Shown one piece after another: positions 11,568 through 23,508 of a stretch of DNA of 64,000 nt. The stretch covers positions 124,001 to 188,000 of the forward strand of contig RMBW01000019.1 of the NCBI GenBank assembly GCA_004009845.1, written 5' to 3'. Position 1 is the first letter of the stretch. Each line of letters starts with the position of its first letter. Origin of the DNA: Davidsoniella eucalypti. Its lineage: Eukaryota; Ascomycota; Sordariomycetes; Microascales; Ceratocystidaceae. The position numbers and the translations under genes were made by a program. The notes under the pieces are model-generated. The model was not told where the DNA came from. It made no database searches and was given only the letters and a program-made list of their open reading frames with translations.

Positions 11568-12070
11568 GCCGGTCCTTGTTCTTTGTGATGTATGGGCAAG
11601 GAGAGCCGTTTTGGCTATGTTGTGTCTTCCTTTCTTCTGGTTGTTTGTTTTCTTTTAGTATAGCGAAGTGTCAAGAACAGGAATCTTGATCCCAAGGCAG
11701 TGGAGAGGAACTTGCTTTTTTTCTTTTCTTTTTCTTTCATAGTTTTCATTTAAATTCATCATCTTCATTCAGCACTGTTTCTTATTCCAAGTGACATGAT
11801 AATCATCTATGCTTTATATAAAGTGGCAATGTCCAAAAACCATTGTGAGATTAAGTATACAAGACCAAAGTAAAGAATTTAGAAAGAAAAAAAAAAGACG
11901 AAATACTCATACAAACAGTCATGTTACAAGTTATAGTGAAAATAAAGTGAAGGAGGATGATATAAAAAAAGAATAACCAATAAAAATCAAAGCCAGAACC
12001 AAAAGAAAAAAAAGAAGAAAAAAAACCCTAAAACACTCCTTCTTTTATCTATATGTGTGTTTGTACGATT
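11568..12070. other. Convergent intergenic region
   Basis: 3' UTR space between the GH43 gene and ade4, which end towards each other. It contains T-rich and A-rich runs (about 11715-11740 and 11880-12025) and an AAACCCTAAAA telobox-like string at 12024-12034. No gene is seen. Confidence 0.55.
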
Positions 12071-14131
12071 TTACCGGCCACTCGTAGCCAGGTTGAACAA
12101 ACTGATATCATCACGATCTCGAACACCAGCCGCTTCTGAGTGGAGCGAGGCTGGAGTTTGCACCGCACTGCTAACGTCTGTAGTGTTGTAGCCACTGGCG
12201 TTGGCACCGTTAGGCGAGCCTGACGTGGCTTGGGCGCCGTTTGCTGCAATCTTGGCAGCCACAATCTCGCCACGAGCCTCCTCTAGACGCTCAAAGTAAC
12301 CAGCTGGAATATCCGTGACATACTGTCCGTTGAAGACACCGACTTCAAACTTCTTGGGGCCGTCTTCGGGAGATGCCTCGGCGCAGGCATCGCAAAGATC
12401 CTGCAGGTCTTGGTAGATGACCTCGTCGGCACCGATAGTCTCGGCGATAGCGAAGCGGTCCTTGTTGGTGGCCACTAGCTCTTTGGGAGAGGCAAGATCG
12501 ATACCGTAGATGTGCGGGTTGGAGATGGGAGGAGCGCACGAAGCAAAGATGACCTTGCGAGCACCGGCTTCGCGAGCCATGGCGACCTATAAGACACGGA
12601 TGCGGTTAGTCTCGGTATATCTGACATTTGTATTCTCTTTTCCAAGACAGGGATTAACTTGCGATTTCCTTGCTGGTAGTTCCACGGACGATGCTGTCGT
12701 CGACTAGGAGCACGCATTTACCGTGGAACTCCTCGTCCACGGTGCTGAGTTTCCGTCTGACAGACTTCTGTCTTGTGGCCTGGCTGGGCATGATGAAGGT
12801 GCGGAAGACGTAGCGGTTCTTGACGAAGCCCTCGGCATACGAGATTCCCAGGCTCTCGGCAACACTAGCCGCGGACACCTTGGCAGTCTCGGGGACGGGG
12901 ATAATGGCGTCAATCTCCTTGATACCGTGTTCACCGAGAAGTTCCTTGATCTTGTGGGCCAGTTTGATGCCCATACGCTGGCGGCTGGCATAGACGCCGA
13001 TGCCATCGATGACGGTATCGGGACGAGCAAAGTACACATACTCGAAGATGTCGGGAGTGTAGCTCTTGGCAGGAACGACCTGGTGGAAGACAGGCTTGCT
13101 GTTCTTGCCGAAGAAAACGGCCTGGCCGGGCAAGATATCGCGGATGTTGCGGAAGCCGAGTTGGCGCAGGGCAACGCTTTCAGAGGCGCACATGTAGTCC
13201 ATGGCGCCGGGGTTGGTTTCGGAAGGACGCTCTCCCATGGCGAGGGGACGGATTCCGTGAGGGTCGCGGAAGGCAAGGAGACCTGCAAGGGAAGGGAAAA
13301 CGCCGTGTTAGCGACACCACTGAATCGACAGCTTGACGGAGGGGCCCATTTGTTTTTGTTTTGTTTTGTTTTGTTTGCTTTTTTGCTGGATACATACCAA
13401 AGCCCGCAATCATGGCGGTACAGGCCCAGCCGCCCTCGATTATCTCGTACATGCGACGCAAGGCTCGGAAGATGTCTTCCTGGTTCACACGGGCCTTGCC
13501 GGTGTCGTTCAGCTCGTTGGCGAAGATGTTCAGCATGAGCTCCGAGTCGCTGCCGGTGTTGATGTGGCGGTGGGCCTCCTGGTCGAGGAAGCGGCGCAGT
13601 TCCGGGGCGTTGATGAGGTTGCCGTTGTGCGCCAGAGTGATGCCGTATGGCGAGTTGACGTAGAAGGGCTGCGCTTCGGCAGAAGCACTGGTTCCGGCAG
13701 TAGGGTAACGCAGGTGGCCGATGCCCATGAAGCCGGGCCTAGCAGAAGCAAGTGTGGTCAGCACGGGTTGTCCTGGTCTCTTGCTCTTGGGTTGTCGGGA
13801 TATAGACGGTGGGAGAGGGCGCTACTTACAGGTCCTGCACACGTCTGCCCTCGTCGAAGACCTATTGCACATTAGCGGACGGGATACAGGTCAGCTTGGA
13901 GCCCCCCAAACGGCAGCATTGATCGGCGTGTCGCTGACGCACCTTGGCAGCCATGCCATTGCCCTTGCACTGGTAGATGCGACCCCCGGCCGAGCAGGTA
14001 GCTACGCCACAGGCATCTTGGCCACGGTGCTGGAGATAGTACAGCGCCTCATGGAGGGTGGCGGCAGCATGGCACGGGAAGCTGGGGTCTTGGGCCACCT
14101 GGCCCAGAATGAGAGCAAGGACACCACACAT
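12071..14131 (-). CDS. ade4: Amidophosphoribosyltransferase (de novo purine synthesis)
   Basis: Five exons on the minus strand: 14131-13943, 13861-13830, 13738-13398, 13282-12663 and 12586-12071, encoding 565 residues. The enzyme makes 5-phosphoribosylamine from PRPP and glutamine, the first committed step of purine synthesis in the cytosol. The product begins MCGVLALI, with Cys2 as the N-terminal nucleophile of the class II glutaminase domain; HRGQDACG follows. Exon 3 reads [11 protein letters not shown] and [12 protein letters not shown], exon 4 GIRPLAMG and the PRPP loop [15 protein letters not shown]. Intron 4 (12587-12662) begins GCAAGT and ends TATAG: the conserved [14 protein letters not shown] can only be restored with this GC-AG intron. 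A CTAAC branch point lies inside it. The other introns are ordinary GT-AG, 81, 91 and 115 nt. The tail is poorly conserved and Ser/Ala-rich. Confidence 0.95.
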
Positions 14132-17100
14132 GATGGGGATCGGAACTCGGACGACGTCGATATGTAGGGCTGCGTTGTTTGAGTGACGTGTACAACGTAT
14201 GTGCGATGGAACGGCGGGGTAGCACAAACGCCACAGGCAGCAGGCAGTCTGGCAATCTAGATCGACGGCGGAGTGTCAGGATAGCCTTCAAGGTCTCAGC
14301 AGCCCGGAGAACGGTGCGGTATCCGGCGGAGGAGATTCTGCAGCAATGCCTGCGCTTGTTCCCCCATTGAGTCATGGGCACTGGCAGACAAGACTGCGGA
14401 ATAGACGAGGAGTGACCTCAGCTGATAGAGAGTGGACATACCTGAATACAGTAGCGATACACACTGCGATTGTACTGGACTTGGGGTCTTGCTATGAGAA
14501 GCGCAAGTAACGAAATCACGATTGCAGATTCATGTCGTTTTGGTGAACAGGATCAGAAAGAGGAAAAAAACTAAACCAGAGCGGCACCAATTGTTATGGT
14601 TGGCCGTGACGGATTTTTTTCTTCCTTTGTTAAATTTTTTTTTTTACTCTCCTGCTACTAGTATCATTTGGAGGGGCAAAAAAAATCAGAATTTGCTAGT
14701 GAAAATAGACTAGTCATCACTTTGCCTACTATCAGTATAAGCAGCGCTGCATGCAATTGCTGAATATATTCTGTACATATTATCTCTCTCTTTTTAGCCA
14801 CGTGGGCCATGGCAGTTAGTATGGCAAATGTCATCATAGCCCACTTGTAAAACGAGACGAGACGAGGAGCTTATACTCGTACTCATATGATGATGATCGA
14901 GGGTGAAGTCTAGATCTTTTCTACGCAAAGTATGACGAATTGCAATACGGGGCTCTGATATTAAACCCTAGCACAACCCTAAACGCATGAGTTAATATTC
15001 AGTCTACTAGCTCTCTTTTGCGGGGAATTTAGATCCAATGCAGATATAGCTATCTATAACTCAAGGCCGAGAGACAAAAAGCTTTCTTTCACCTCAGGGT
15101 TGTTGGTAACCCTTACAATACATGGCCGCGGGAAATGAAGATCAAATTTAAAGAGCTAAAGAGATACAATCTACAGCCTTAAACGTCTTGGAATAGGCCT
15201 ATGGTCTTTGTCGGTCCGAAAGATTGCAAATCCCGTCTCCTTCGATGCAGATCACGGCTTTTTTGAGCGTTGACTGGGTAGAGCCAACCAAGCAGCTGTT
15301 AGTGATGCAACTAAGAGACGTACGTATGCCTCTACATGGATAGCCGCAGTCAGATTCCGGTGGTACATTGTTTGACATGTGATTATGGCCACGGTTGGGT
15401 GTTGAGTTTCCAGACCCGGCAACAGGCTTATTATGTTTTTGCCTATCGAGCACAGAGAACATGCCATGATGAAATATAATACAGATAGTGAGAGAGTCCC
15501 ATAATACTATATGTGCCAGGCATAGCATGCACTATTTCCTTGAACTCTGCAGGCTGATGTGCACAGAGCTTCAGGAGCTGTTGAATGCTGGAAAGTCAAT
15601 GCGCGACTAGTAGATGGCTCGAATCCAGCCGACTCCCGTTACGCCCAGGAAGAGGCGTGCCGGAGCAGTTGAGTTGAAAGGCTATAGGCAATAGTGCTAT
15701 CGCAGGCACAGTCTAGTCTAGCCAGATGAAGAGGCAAGTCGCGGTTACGCAACGAAAGAAGATAGATGAACTGTTGGCCAGGGAACTCAAGTCACTGTAT
15801 CTCGACTGCTTGTGGAAGGGTTTATTCCATACGCTGTCCTGCGCACGTGCCGTGTATCACCGGTAGCAGGCCAAGTAAAGCCAAGTGACAGTACATCACC
15901 GTCGCGTATTCTTGCATATGTGATGTCATATATTCTATGCTTTGCGGTAGGTTGCTATGAGAAGTAAAAGAACAAGTAAGATCTAAACAGGACTTGGCCA
16001 GCATCGGAGTGGTAGAAGAAGACCGGCACGACGGTATCTCAGGTTGGCGATAGGGCAACTGTATGGCTGGACATTAAAGAAGCTATGGCAGTATGAAAGC
16101 GACGGCTATTTATCTGTACTCTGGACAATATATGTAGGGTTTCTTTCTCTTGAGAGCTCTCAGGGTAGCTTCGCACGGGCCCATACCACGTTTTTTATAT
16201 AATTTTCTATGTTCTGGCTGGTGCTGTTTGTGTTGGCTTTGGCGTCTGAGAAGGGGTTCCGTAGGAATTCTCGAGGCCAGGACACGATCAGATGCGTCGT
16301 TATAGTCGTAGCGTTGGGTCATGTCGCAGAGAAGAGAAGAGCGTGATTGCAAGTCTGGGGGCGGGATCAAACAAGACCGGGCACTGATAACTTGGTCTCT
16401 ACTGTACACTGAGTTAGTTGTAGTTGCACATCCCTACTACATGTGTATCTGCATTCTCTTAGGCACTTCTCTGAGGCACTGGTTAAGCCGGGAAGACTAC
16501 TAGATACTACTGGCATGGCCGCTTTTTTCCTCTGCTTTTATTATTCCGATGCAAACCACTTGTGATACTGCCGGCTGTGTCAGAAGCCTGCAATAGCTGA
16601 TATGAAAGGGTATGTGCAGTCGTGCAAGGAAGACTGTTGAAGGTCCTACGACAATGGTGAGGCCTGAGATCTCGAACAAGCCGAAGACGAGGACAAAACA
16701 GAAGCAAACACACAAAGCCAAAGCCAAGAAATACATCGTGCGTAGTGCTGCTGCTGCTTGGAGAACAGACCCGGGAAAAAGAAAAGTGAGCAGAAAAAGA
16801 AAGCAAAGACCCGTCACGTTGTTGGTGGCGATATGACAAGCACGTGTCGAACATGCACGATGAACCAAAGGAGACAGAGTTGTCCATGTCGAGCAAGGCA
16901 AGCCTGACATGGCGCTTAGGAACCAAGGCCTCTGTGAGCCGAGTATATATGTACTTATAGCTTCGGCATTCTTTTACGGAATAAAGAAGATCCAGAACCA
17001 TGGCTGGGCACACCATGGAAGTTGGCAGCTATCAAGACTGCGGTCTGATATTCCGATTCTAGTCATGATTAGCGGTATGTGTGTACCAAGAACACATTGT

Positions 17101-19899
17101 ACGTACGATATACTTATGTTTTGTACATATGTTTCTTCCCTATCCGATCCGATTGTGTTTTCGGAGAATAGACTTAGGCCTGTCCGCGCAAGATAACTCG
17201 GTGGGATGTTAGTGTCTTTTATTCCACGAGGGAATAAAAGAGCAAGTCCACAGACTGGGCTTTGAGAATTGTCCGACAACCCCCCCCCCCCCCAGGCATG
17301 ACTTATTCCAGATGTTTCAGGGCTCATTAGATATTGCTATGCCACATGGAACGAACAAACCACACTGCCGGTAGTGACCAAAGAGGCATTTCTTCAAGAC
17401 CGATGCGGCAGTGTTTGAGGATCCGAAGAGAAGGCGACAGATGTGCATTCCATGGGGCAGAAAGAATCACGTGTGGTTTCTCGACATCAGCAGCTGGACA
17501 TCACTAAAGCAAATTGGATATGGAGTGACCAAGACGAGGACAGAAAAGGAGGAGTCCTTTTGCTCGTTCACGCTCTATCTCCCCTTTATGGGAATACCGA
17601 GCCATCGATGCCGCTAACCAGTACATATGCCGATAGATACGGATGAGAGAAGCCAAGATGTCGACAAGCGTGCCTGGATCTGCTAGTCCCCATCAACTGT
17701 GGCCTTGAGGAACAACCCGTGGCTCTACAGACAGTCTTAGTCTTGCTACTCACCACCATGAGGATTCAGCCCCCTTTCGAGAACTACTGCTTTGTGCATC
17801 AAATCATCCTTTCGACATCCTGATAGCGACTTTGGCATTACGCGGAGGCGTACGTGAGGTTTTAATTCTCTGTCCTTACTTTTTGTAACCCCCCCCCCCC
17901 CCCCTCTTCAAATTGGAAAAAAAAGAGAGAAGAGTCAAGACGGAGGACAATTCGGCCTGGACGGCAATTATCGACGGGGTCACGATGTAGCATCGCCTAG
18001 CACCAACGTGCTTGCTAGTGGCACGGAGCTGAACCCGGACTATTGACTATAGTGTATACATATCTGTATCAGTAGACTATACCACATATACTGATATATC
18101 CCATATATTGCCAACTAGAGCGTTCAAAGTGGCCAGCCATCGGCACGACCAAAAACGGCTGGTTTGTTCCAGAGCCAGCTACTAGAAAAAATTTCTTATA
18201 CCGTCAACTAAAGCTACAGGATTTGGGGAAACCTTGATAGGTTGGGCAGAGCGAGGATCACTATAATAAGGATTTCCTAGTGGGTTTCCTGTTTGCCAGC
18301 CCAAGGGGTGGAAATGATATTCTGCAGAACTAAAGAACTATTCTATTATAGCACAAACGCACAGAGCAATTTTTATTTTATTTTCTGTTCTTTTCTTTTC
18401 TTGCTACCGTTAATTCGGGCTGCAGCTGTTAAGGTTAGAAATGATAGTTGCTTGACTTTTTTTTCTTTTTCTTTTTCTTTTTTTCTTTTTTCTTTTTTGG
18501 GGTACATACTGATGTGTTTGTTTGTATAATATCGTCCTAATATCTACACGCCTTTCTAAATAACTGGCCGAGTATTCGACGGCTATGTGGTAGCGTGAAT
18601 TTCGGCTATTTGACATTATACAGACACACGTGCTTGCTGTAAGCACATATAAACTGCAAATATAGGTACATGATACAACACGACAGAGCCCTATCATCAC
18701 TATTGCATACATGTAGTATTATAGCCGAGTTCCGCCAGTCCAACCAAGTAGCTGTAACTCTGCAGAGATTCACATAGCAATGCCCACCCACAGATCAAGT
18801 CTTGACTGATGTCAAAGCAACTGTAACGGCAGTAGTCGAAGCCAGCAGCAGTAGCAGCAGATACTAAGGGGAACTGTGGCTTGCTGCCGTTACTGGCTAA
18901 CAGGAAGAGTGGTAGACACGGCAGGGGAGGATACATTGGAAGGAGGAAGGGGAAAAGAGAAAGAAGGGGGGGGGGTGTAAAAGGAATCATCCTCCATGTT
19001 TGCCCGTTGGAAGAAGCAAGCTTGATTTTATTCCAGGGCACGTAACCGCCATGCAGAAACCGGAGCAAAGCCTGTGTTTGCTACCACGATAACTGATGTG
19101 CTGACATTGCCAGTGCTACTCTAATATAGGACTTGCATACTAACTTGCCTACTAATATACATGTATACATACAATCTATTGGTTCAACCTTGTTTGCTGC
19201 CCTCTCTTTGTTTTTATATATATTTATATATATATGTTTTCATACTAGATCTCCTCAAGTTCACTACTTATCCTTCTTTTTTGTTTCTTTTTTTCTTCAC
19301 GTCACCACCACTCCTTTCTGACTTGTCTCTTGTAATTCTTCCATTTCTTTTTTTTCTTTTTTCTTTCTTTTGGAGATATACACAGAGTACATGGCGAGAA
19401 AGTGAGTGAAACTACATTGGAGACTTCTTTTTTTCTTTTCTTCTTCTTTTCTTCTTCTTTAATCAAGTTTGGCCTCTTCTCTTCCACTCCGTCATTCTCT
19501 CTTACGATCTCTTACCGAACTATCCCGCGGCGTCTCCTACGACAGACTAATTGACTTTATCTTTGTCTTGGCTCAGCGTCGTTTGTCCTTCATATCCACA
19601 TATCAGCCGGCTTATCAAACAGCTTCCGTGGTATATTCACAGGCATTGGACGGCATACGCCACCCCATCCTCATCACAGACTACGACAAACCCGAGCCAA
19701 CGAAACTTGATGGGCGTATAATAAAGCACTTGTGTGTGTGTATAAACTTATCATTCGAACGTCCACTACGCCAGCTTCAGAATCGACAAATATCAGCAAC
19801 TACGCAAAATCGCGGGACTGACTGTTCTGTCTGTACCCTTTACGGCCTTGAACTTCCCAGCACCATCCCTTTTGTATCATAGCGAAGCAGCAAGCCAAA
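14132..19899. other. Gene-poor region between ade4 and the rhodopsin-domain gene
   Basis: About 5.8 kb without a supported gene. Short frames on both strands have no domain features. It contains a pair of telobox-like AACCCTA strings at 14962-14986, poly-C tracts at 17279-17294 and 17888-17903, a G tract at 18966-18975, AT-microsatellite stretches, and long pyrimidine-rich DNA from about 19250 to 19500 that looks like the leader of the gene at 19900. The proximal 300-400 bp beyond 14131 must hold the ade4 promoter. Confidence 0.45.
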
Positions 19900-21201
19900 A
19901 TGCCGTCTCTAATCGAAGAGCCGGACGTCATCACGGCCGAGATGTACGTCTCACACTCAAACCTCACCATGGGCTGCATCATCGGCTTGACTTTGATCAC
20001 TACCTGTGTGACAGCTGCCAGAATATATGTGCGTGCTGGCATCATCCAACACATGGGCTGTGATGACTGGCTAGCAGTATGTGCATGGGGATTCGTCGTT
20101 ATCGGCTGCATAACAACGAGTGTTGGCACGAGGCACGGTCTCGGCGAGCACCAACAAGTTGTCCAGCTCGACATAGACAGATTGGTAGAAGGTTGGAAGG
20201 TATGTATTCTTGCTACAGCTCTACGCCGTCGTCGAAGATCTGGCTAACCTCATATCTTGTATGTAACAGTGGTTCTATGTCACCCTATTGCTGTACACCA
20301 TCTGCATTCTATTCGTCAAGATGACCATCCTGTTCCAATACTACAGGGTATTCGGCATCACCGCCGACCGGTGGCGGTATATCGTGGCCATCGTCGTCAC
20401 CTTTTGCTGGAGTGTGTCCCAGGTTTTTGTCGTTGCCTTTTGCTGCAATCCCATCAAGTCCTACTGGGACCCTCGCATAACAGAACGGAAGTGCTTGCCT
20501 CACGTGCCTGTTTATTTCAGCAATGGCGCGGGCAACATCATCACGGATCTCATCGTTGTTCTCCTGCCAATGCCGGCTTTGAGAAAGCTCAAGCTTCCCT
20601 TCAAGCAGAAGATGATGCTGATTGGCATCTTCAGTCTTGGATTCTGGTAAGTTTAGGCACGACACATCCTCCTGTTTACAGTCCCTTTGGCATGGGCCTC
20701 TTGAAGAAGCGGACGAAAATTGTGACTAACATATACCCTTTTATCAACTGCAGCACGGTTGCTATCTCTATTATCCGCCTGTTTTACCTGCGCAAGGAGG
20801 CCGACGAGACATGGTCCTATGCTCAAGTTGCCATCTGGTCGTTTGCCGAGATCACCTGTGCCCTAGTCTGCTCGAATCTGCCCACCCTTCGTCCCCTGCT
20901 TCAGCGTGCCTTTCCCAACATGTTCAGCCGTTATGGAACTACAAAGGAGTATGGTACCAGTGGGAAACCTTCGGCGTATGGAGGTTATGGAGCCTCGAGC
21001 AAGCTTCGTACCACGGACACCAAGAATGGCGGCGGAATCATGCAGACTCGCACTGTCAACGTCAGAAGTGAAAGCAGAGAAAGCTTTGTGGGAAACGAGG
21101 GTCGGCCGTCTGGACTCGAGATGAACACTTTCGAGACAGTATTCGACTCGAAAAGTGAGCATTCACGGGACGACGACATCCGTGCTCTCACTTCGAGATA
21201 G
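19900..21201 (+). CDS. Fungal rhodopsin-domain (Pth11-like) seven-helix membrane protein
   Basis: Three exons, 19900-20199, 20270-20646 and 20754-21201, encode 374 residues. Introns of 70 and 107 nt (GTATGT to ACAG; GTAAGT to GCAG) are needed to keep the frame across GWK-WFYVTLL and GF-CTVAISI. The first three quarters hold seven hydrophobic segments; the early loop contains GCDDWLA, and the middle contains a YYRVF stretch and CNPIKSYWD, hallmarks of the fungal rhodopsin-domain family (PF20684). The C-terminal 100 residues are hydrophilic, Ser/Gly/Tyr-rich and cytosolic by prediction. No N-terminal CFEM cysteines are present, so it is not a CFEM-type Pth11 receptor. The family contains candidate G-protein-coupled receptors, but a ligand cannot be inferred. 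It converges with the invertase, the two stop codons being about 70 bp apart. Confidence 0.9.
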
Positions 21202-21269
21202 TTCGCCATGAAGGGGAGCGTATTTTCAATATACTATGATAATGGTTCAAGAGTATATGACTGCTACTT

Positions 21270-23122
21270 CTAAACGGGCGGCGCGAGACGCCAGACATCA
21301 AATGCAGATACGGTATCGTCATCTGCCAGCAGCTTAACGCCAATCACCGCGCAGGATGATGGATAAATGCGAGTCGTCAAGGCTGTTCTCCCTCCAGCAA
21401 AAACCTCCAGTACGCTGTGGTCAAATATAATGCGCAAATCAAGCATTTCGGAGAAGCCATTGACGAACTGGAAGAGGGTATGCGGTGCCTTTTCTGGGTA
21501 TGTCTTGATCCCGCTCTGGAAGGTAGATTTAGATCGATCGATTACCAATTCTTCATCACTTGGCATGAATATAATCTTAGTTTTTTCACCTACAATGAAT
21601 GACAGTAGAGGAAGAGCATAGCGTTAGTGATGTGTGGCAGGCTTAGGCGCAAACAAGATATGGCATTGAACATGATCGACATACCGTTTCCGTGCTGTAG
21701 CACAAGTCCCGAAGGTCGCGAGTTTTTATTCTTTACGACAATGGATAGTAGGATCTCGACCGCCTCCAGAGGTTCCTCGAGCTTGATGCCATCGATGGCT
21801 TGCTTGTATGAGGGAGCTCCCAGATTAGGTATGGGGTCTTTGCGTAGCAACTCGACTCTTGGGTCTAGCTGGGCTGCAAAACCAACGATTGTCTTCAGAG
21901 GCTGATCAGCCCCAAGTACTTCGATGTTCTTGATGTCACTCAAGGGCGAAACTAGAGCGGCAACCACGTCTTTTTCCCACCAAAGCACCAAACGGCGAGG
22001 AAGTGATAGACAGCCAGCCCGTTTCTGCTGCTGGCGATGTGGTTCCGGCAAATCATCTTCAAGAACCCATCCGAAAATCACCTGACTGCTTGTGTTAGGG
22101 TCCCAGAACGAGTTGGCCGCATAGTACGCGCCATAATCAAGTTCTCCGGCAGCAACGTGGTTCACCTTGACGGATCGATCTCCGGATTTTTCGACATTCC
22201 CTAACAACCATGTCTGGGCATGAGTGGCACGAAACTCTCCACGAAGCTCTTTATCGCGAGCATCCGCTATGAGCCCCTCAACTCCACACACAATAACCTC
22301 ACGTGACAGCTCTTTGTCGCCTATCTTAGCGCTAGCTGTAAGGAAGTTTGTAACTTCCCAGTTAACTCCGAGATCACGAGCCCATTTCCCTCTAGAACAG
22401 GGCGCGCAGTTGAGGCCGGGAGTAGCCAGGGGACCTAGATATTCCCACCTAGAGAGATCGTCTGCCGCCACCTCATACAGAAATGAGGTAGGGGTTACTC
22501 CTCGGATGCCGCCAGATAAGATTCCAAAGAGCCGTTTCTTGGAATCCTCAACCCCGTATATACAGCGAGCTGCAGCAGGCCACTCAGCGATGTAAGGGTC
22601 GCGCCAGCCTGTCACATCAACGCCATCCGGAGGCTGCAGCTTGATCGGGTTTCCAGGATCTCTAGTCCAAGTCGAACCATCCTCTGTCGTTGCTAGACTC
22701 ACGGTTTCCGCTCCGCGATGGTAGTCCTCGGAAAAGTGTAGCGGAAGTCGGCTTACCGAGGTATAAACCGCAGTAGCCTTACGAGCTTCGCCTTTAGGCC
22801 CCTGTGGAACAAAGCATCCGGTGAATATACCTTTGTTATCGTACTCAACGGTGGCCTGAGGGGCAATGCTCGGGCTAGGATGCACTTTCCACGTAAGCAA
22901 ATCACCAGATACTGCAGCTCCCCAGGCAATATCACCCCATGAGACTCTCTCGGGTGCCCATTGGAAACCAACGTGATATAGTTTGAGAGAGGCGATATAT
23001 CCGGGTGCACAAGGGTCGTTTAGCCATCCTTGCTGCGGAGTGATATGTAGGGCTGGTCTCCAATTGTTGAAGGTGGGGGTTGAGTCGGTCGAGGAGTCGT
23101 CGTTTTCTTTGTTAGTCGACAT
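21270..23122 (-). CDS. GH32 beta-fructofuranosidase (invertase/inulinase-type), cytosolic
   Basis: Two minus-strand exons, 23122-21685 and 21589-21270, encode 585 residues; the 95-nt intron (GTATGT to TGTAG) interrupts a glycine codon in HGNG-EKTK. GH32 hallmarks are present: the nucleophile motif WLNDP (D36), WRDP (D175) and a probable acid/base Glu at E256 in WEVTN, where the usual EC(P/V) cysteine is missing. The C-terminal 110 residues form the expected beta-sandwich (FDHSVLEVFAGG). No signal peptide is visible: the protein starts with a polar Ser/Thr/Asp tail, so it probably hydrolyses imported sucrose or fructo-oligosaccharides inside the cell. It is followed on the same strand by 5-oxoprolinase, upstream by 386 bp, with no evidence of shared function. 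A fructosyltransferase activity cannot be excluded. Confidence 0.9.
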
Positions 23123-23508
23123 GCTGCTGTATGAGTATTGGCAAAGGGTGTTACAACGAAAGAATATTGGATTGTATTGTACTGAAGCGCTTTTGGCCTT
23201 TCACGTCGAATACGAGATTTTGATGCAAGAGGCCCAGCAGAATGAAATATTGAGATAGCAAGATCGAGAAATGTGTAGACATAGACAAAAAAACTTTTAA
23301 CAAGGTATGGAGAAGGTCTTTGCGTTGTTTCAAGACTTTTACAGTGGTAATAAATCCGCAACTGATAACTATGTGAGACTCGATAATCCGATGTCACTCT
23401 ATTTAACCCTTAGAACAACCCTAAAGTAACATGATAGTAGAAGATAAATTCCGTGGCACGTAAGAAACTTTAGTCAGCATTGATTTTATAATATTTGATG
23501 TGTACCGA
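23123..23508. other. Spacer between 5-oxoprolinase and invertase
   Basis: Contains the invertase promoter and the 3' end of the oxoprolinase transcript. A close pair of telobox-like repeats (AACCCTTAG, AACCCTAAA) lies at 23405-23426, about 280 bp before the invertase start. No coding frame is supported. Confidence 0.5.

Noticed and set aside
12651..12662. GT donor (GTTAAT) for ade4 intron 4
   Set aside because: Using it puts the following conserved MAREAG block out of frame; only the GC donor restores it.
12723..13538. Plus-strand frame of 271 codons over ade4
   Set aside because: Lies opposite ade4 exons 3 and 4 and spans an ade4 intron; no domain.
17279..17903. Poly-C tracts as possible structured elements
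   Set aside because: Two isolated homopolymer runs of about 15 C without flanking pattern; simple low complexity.
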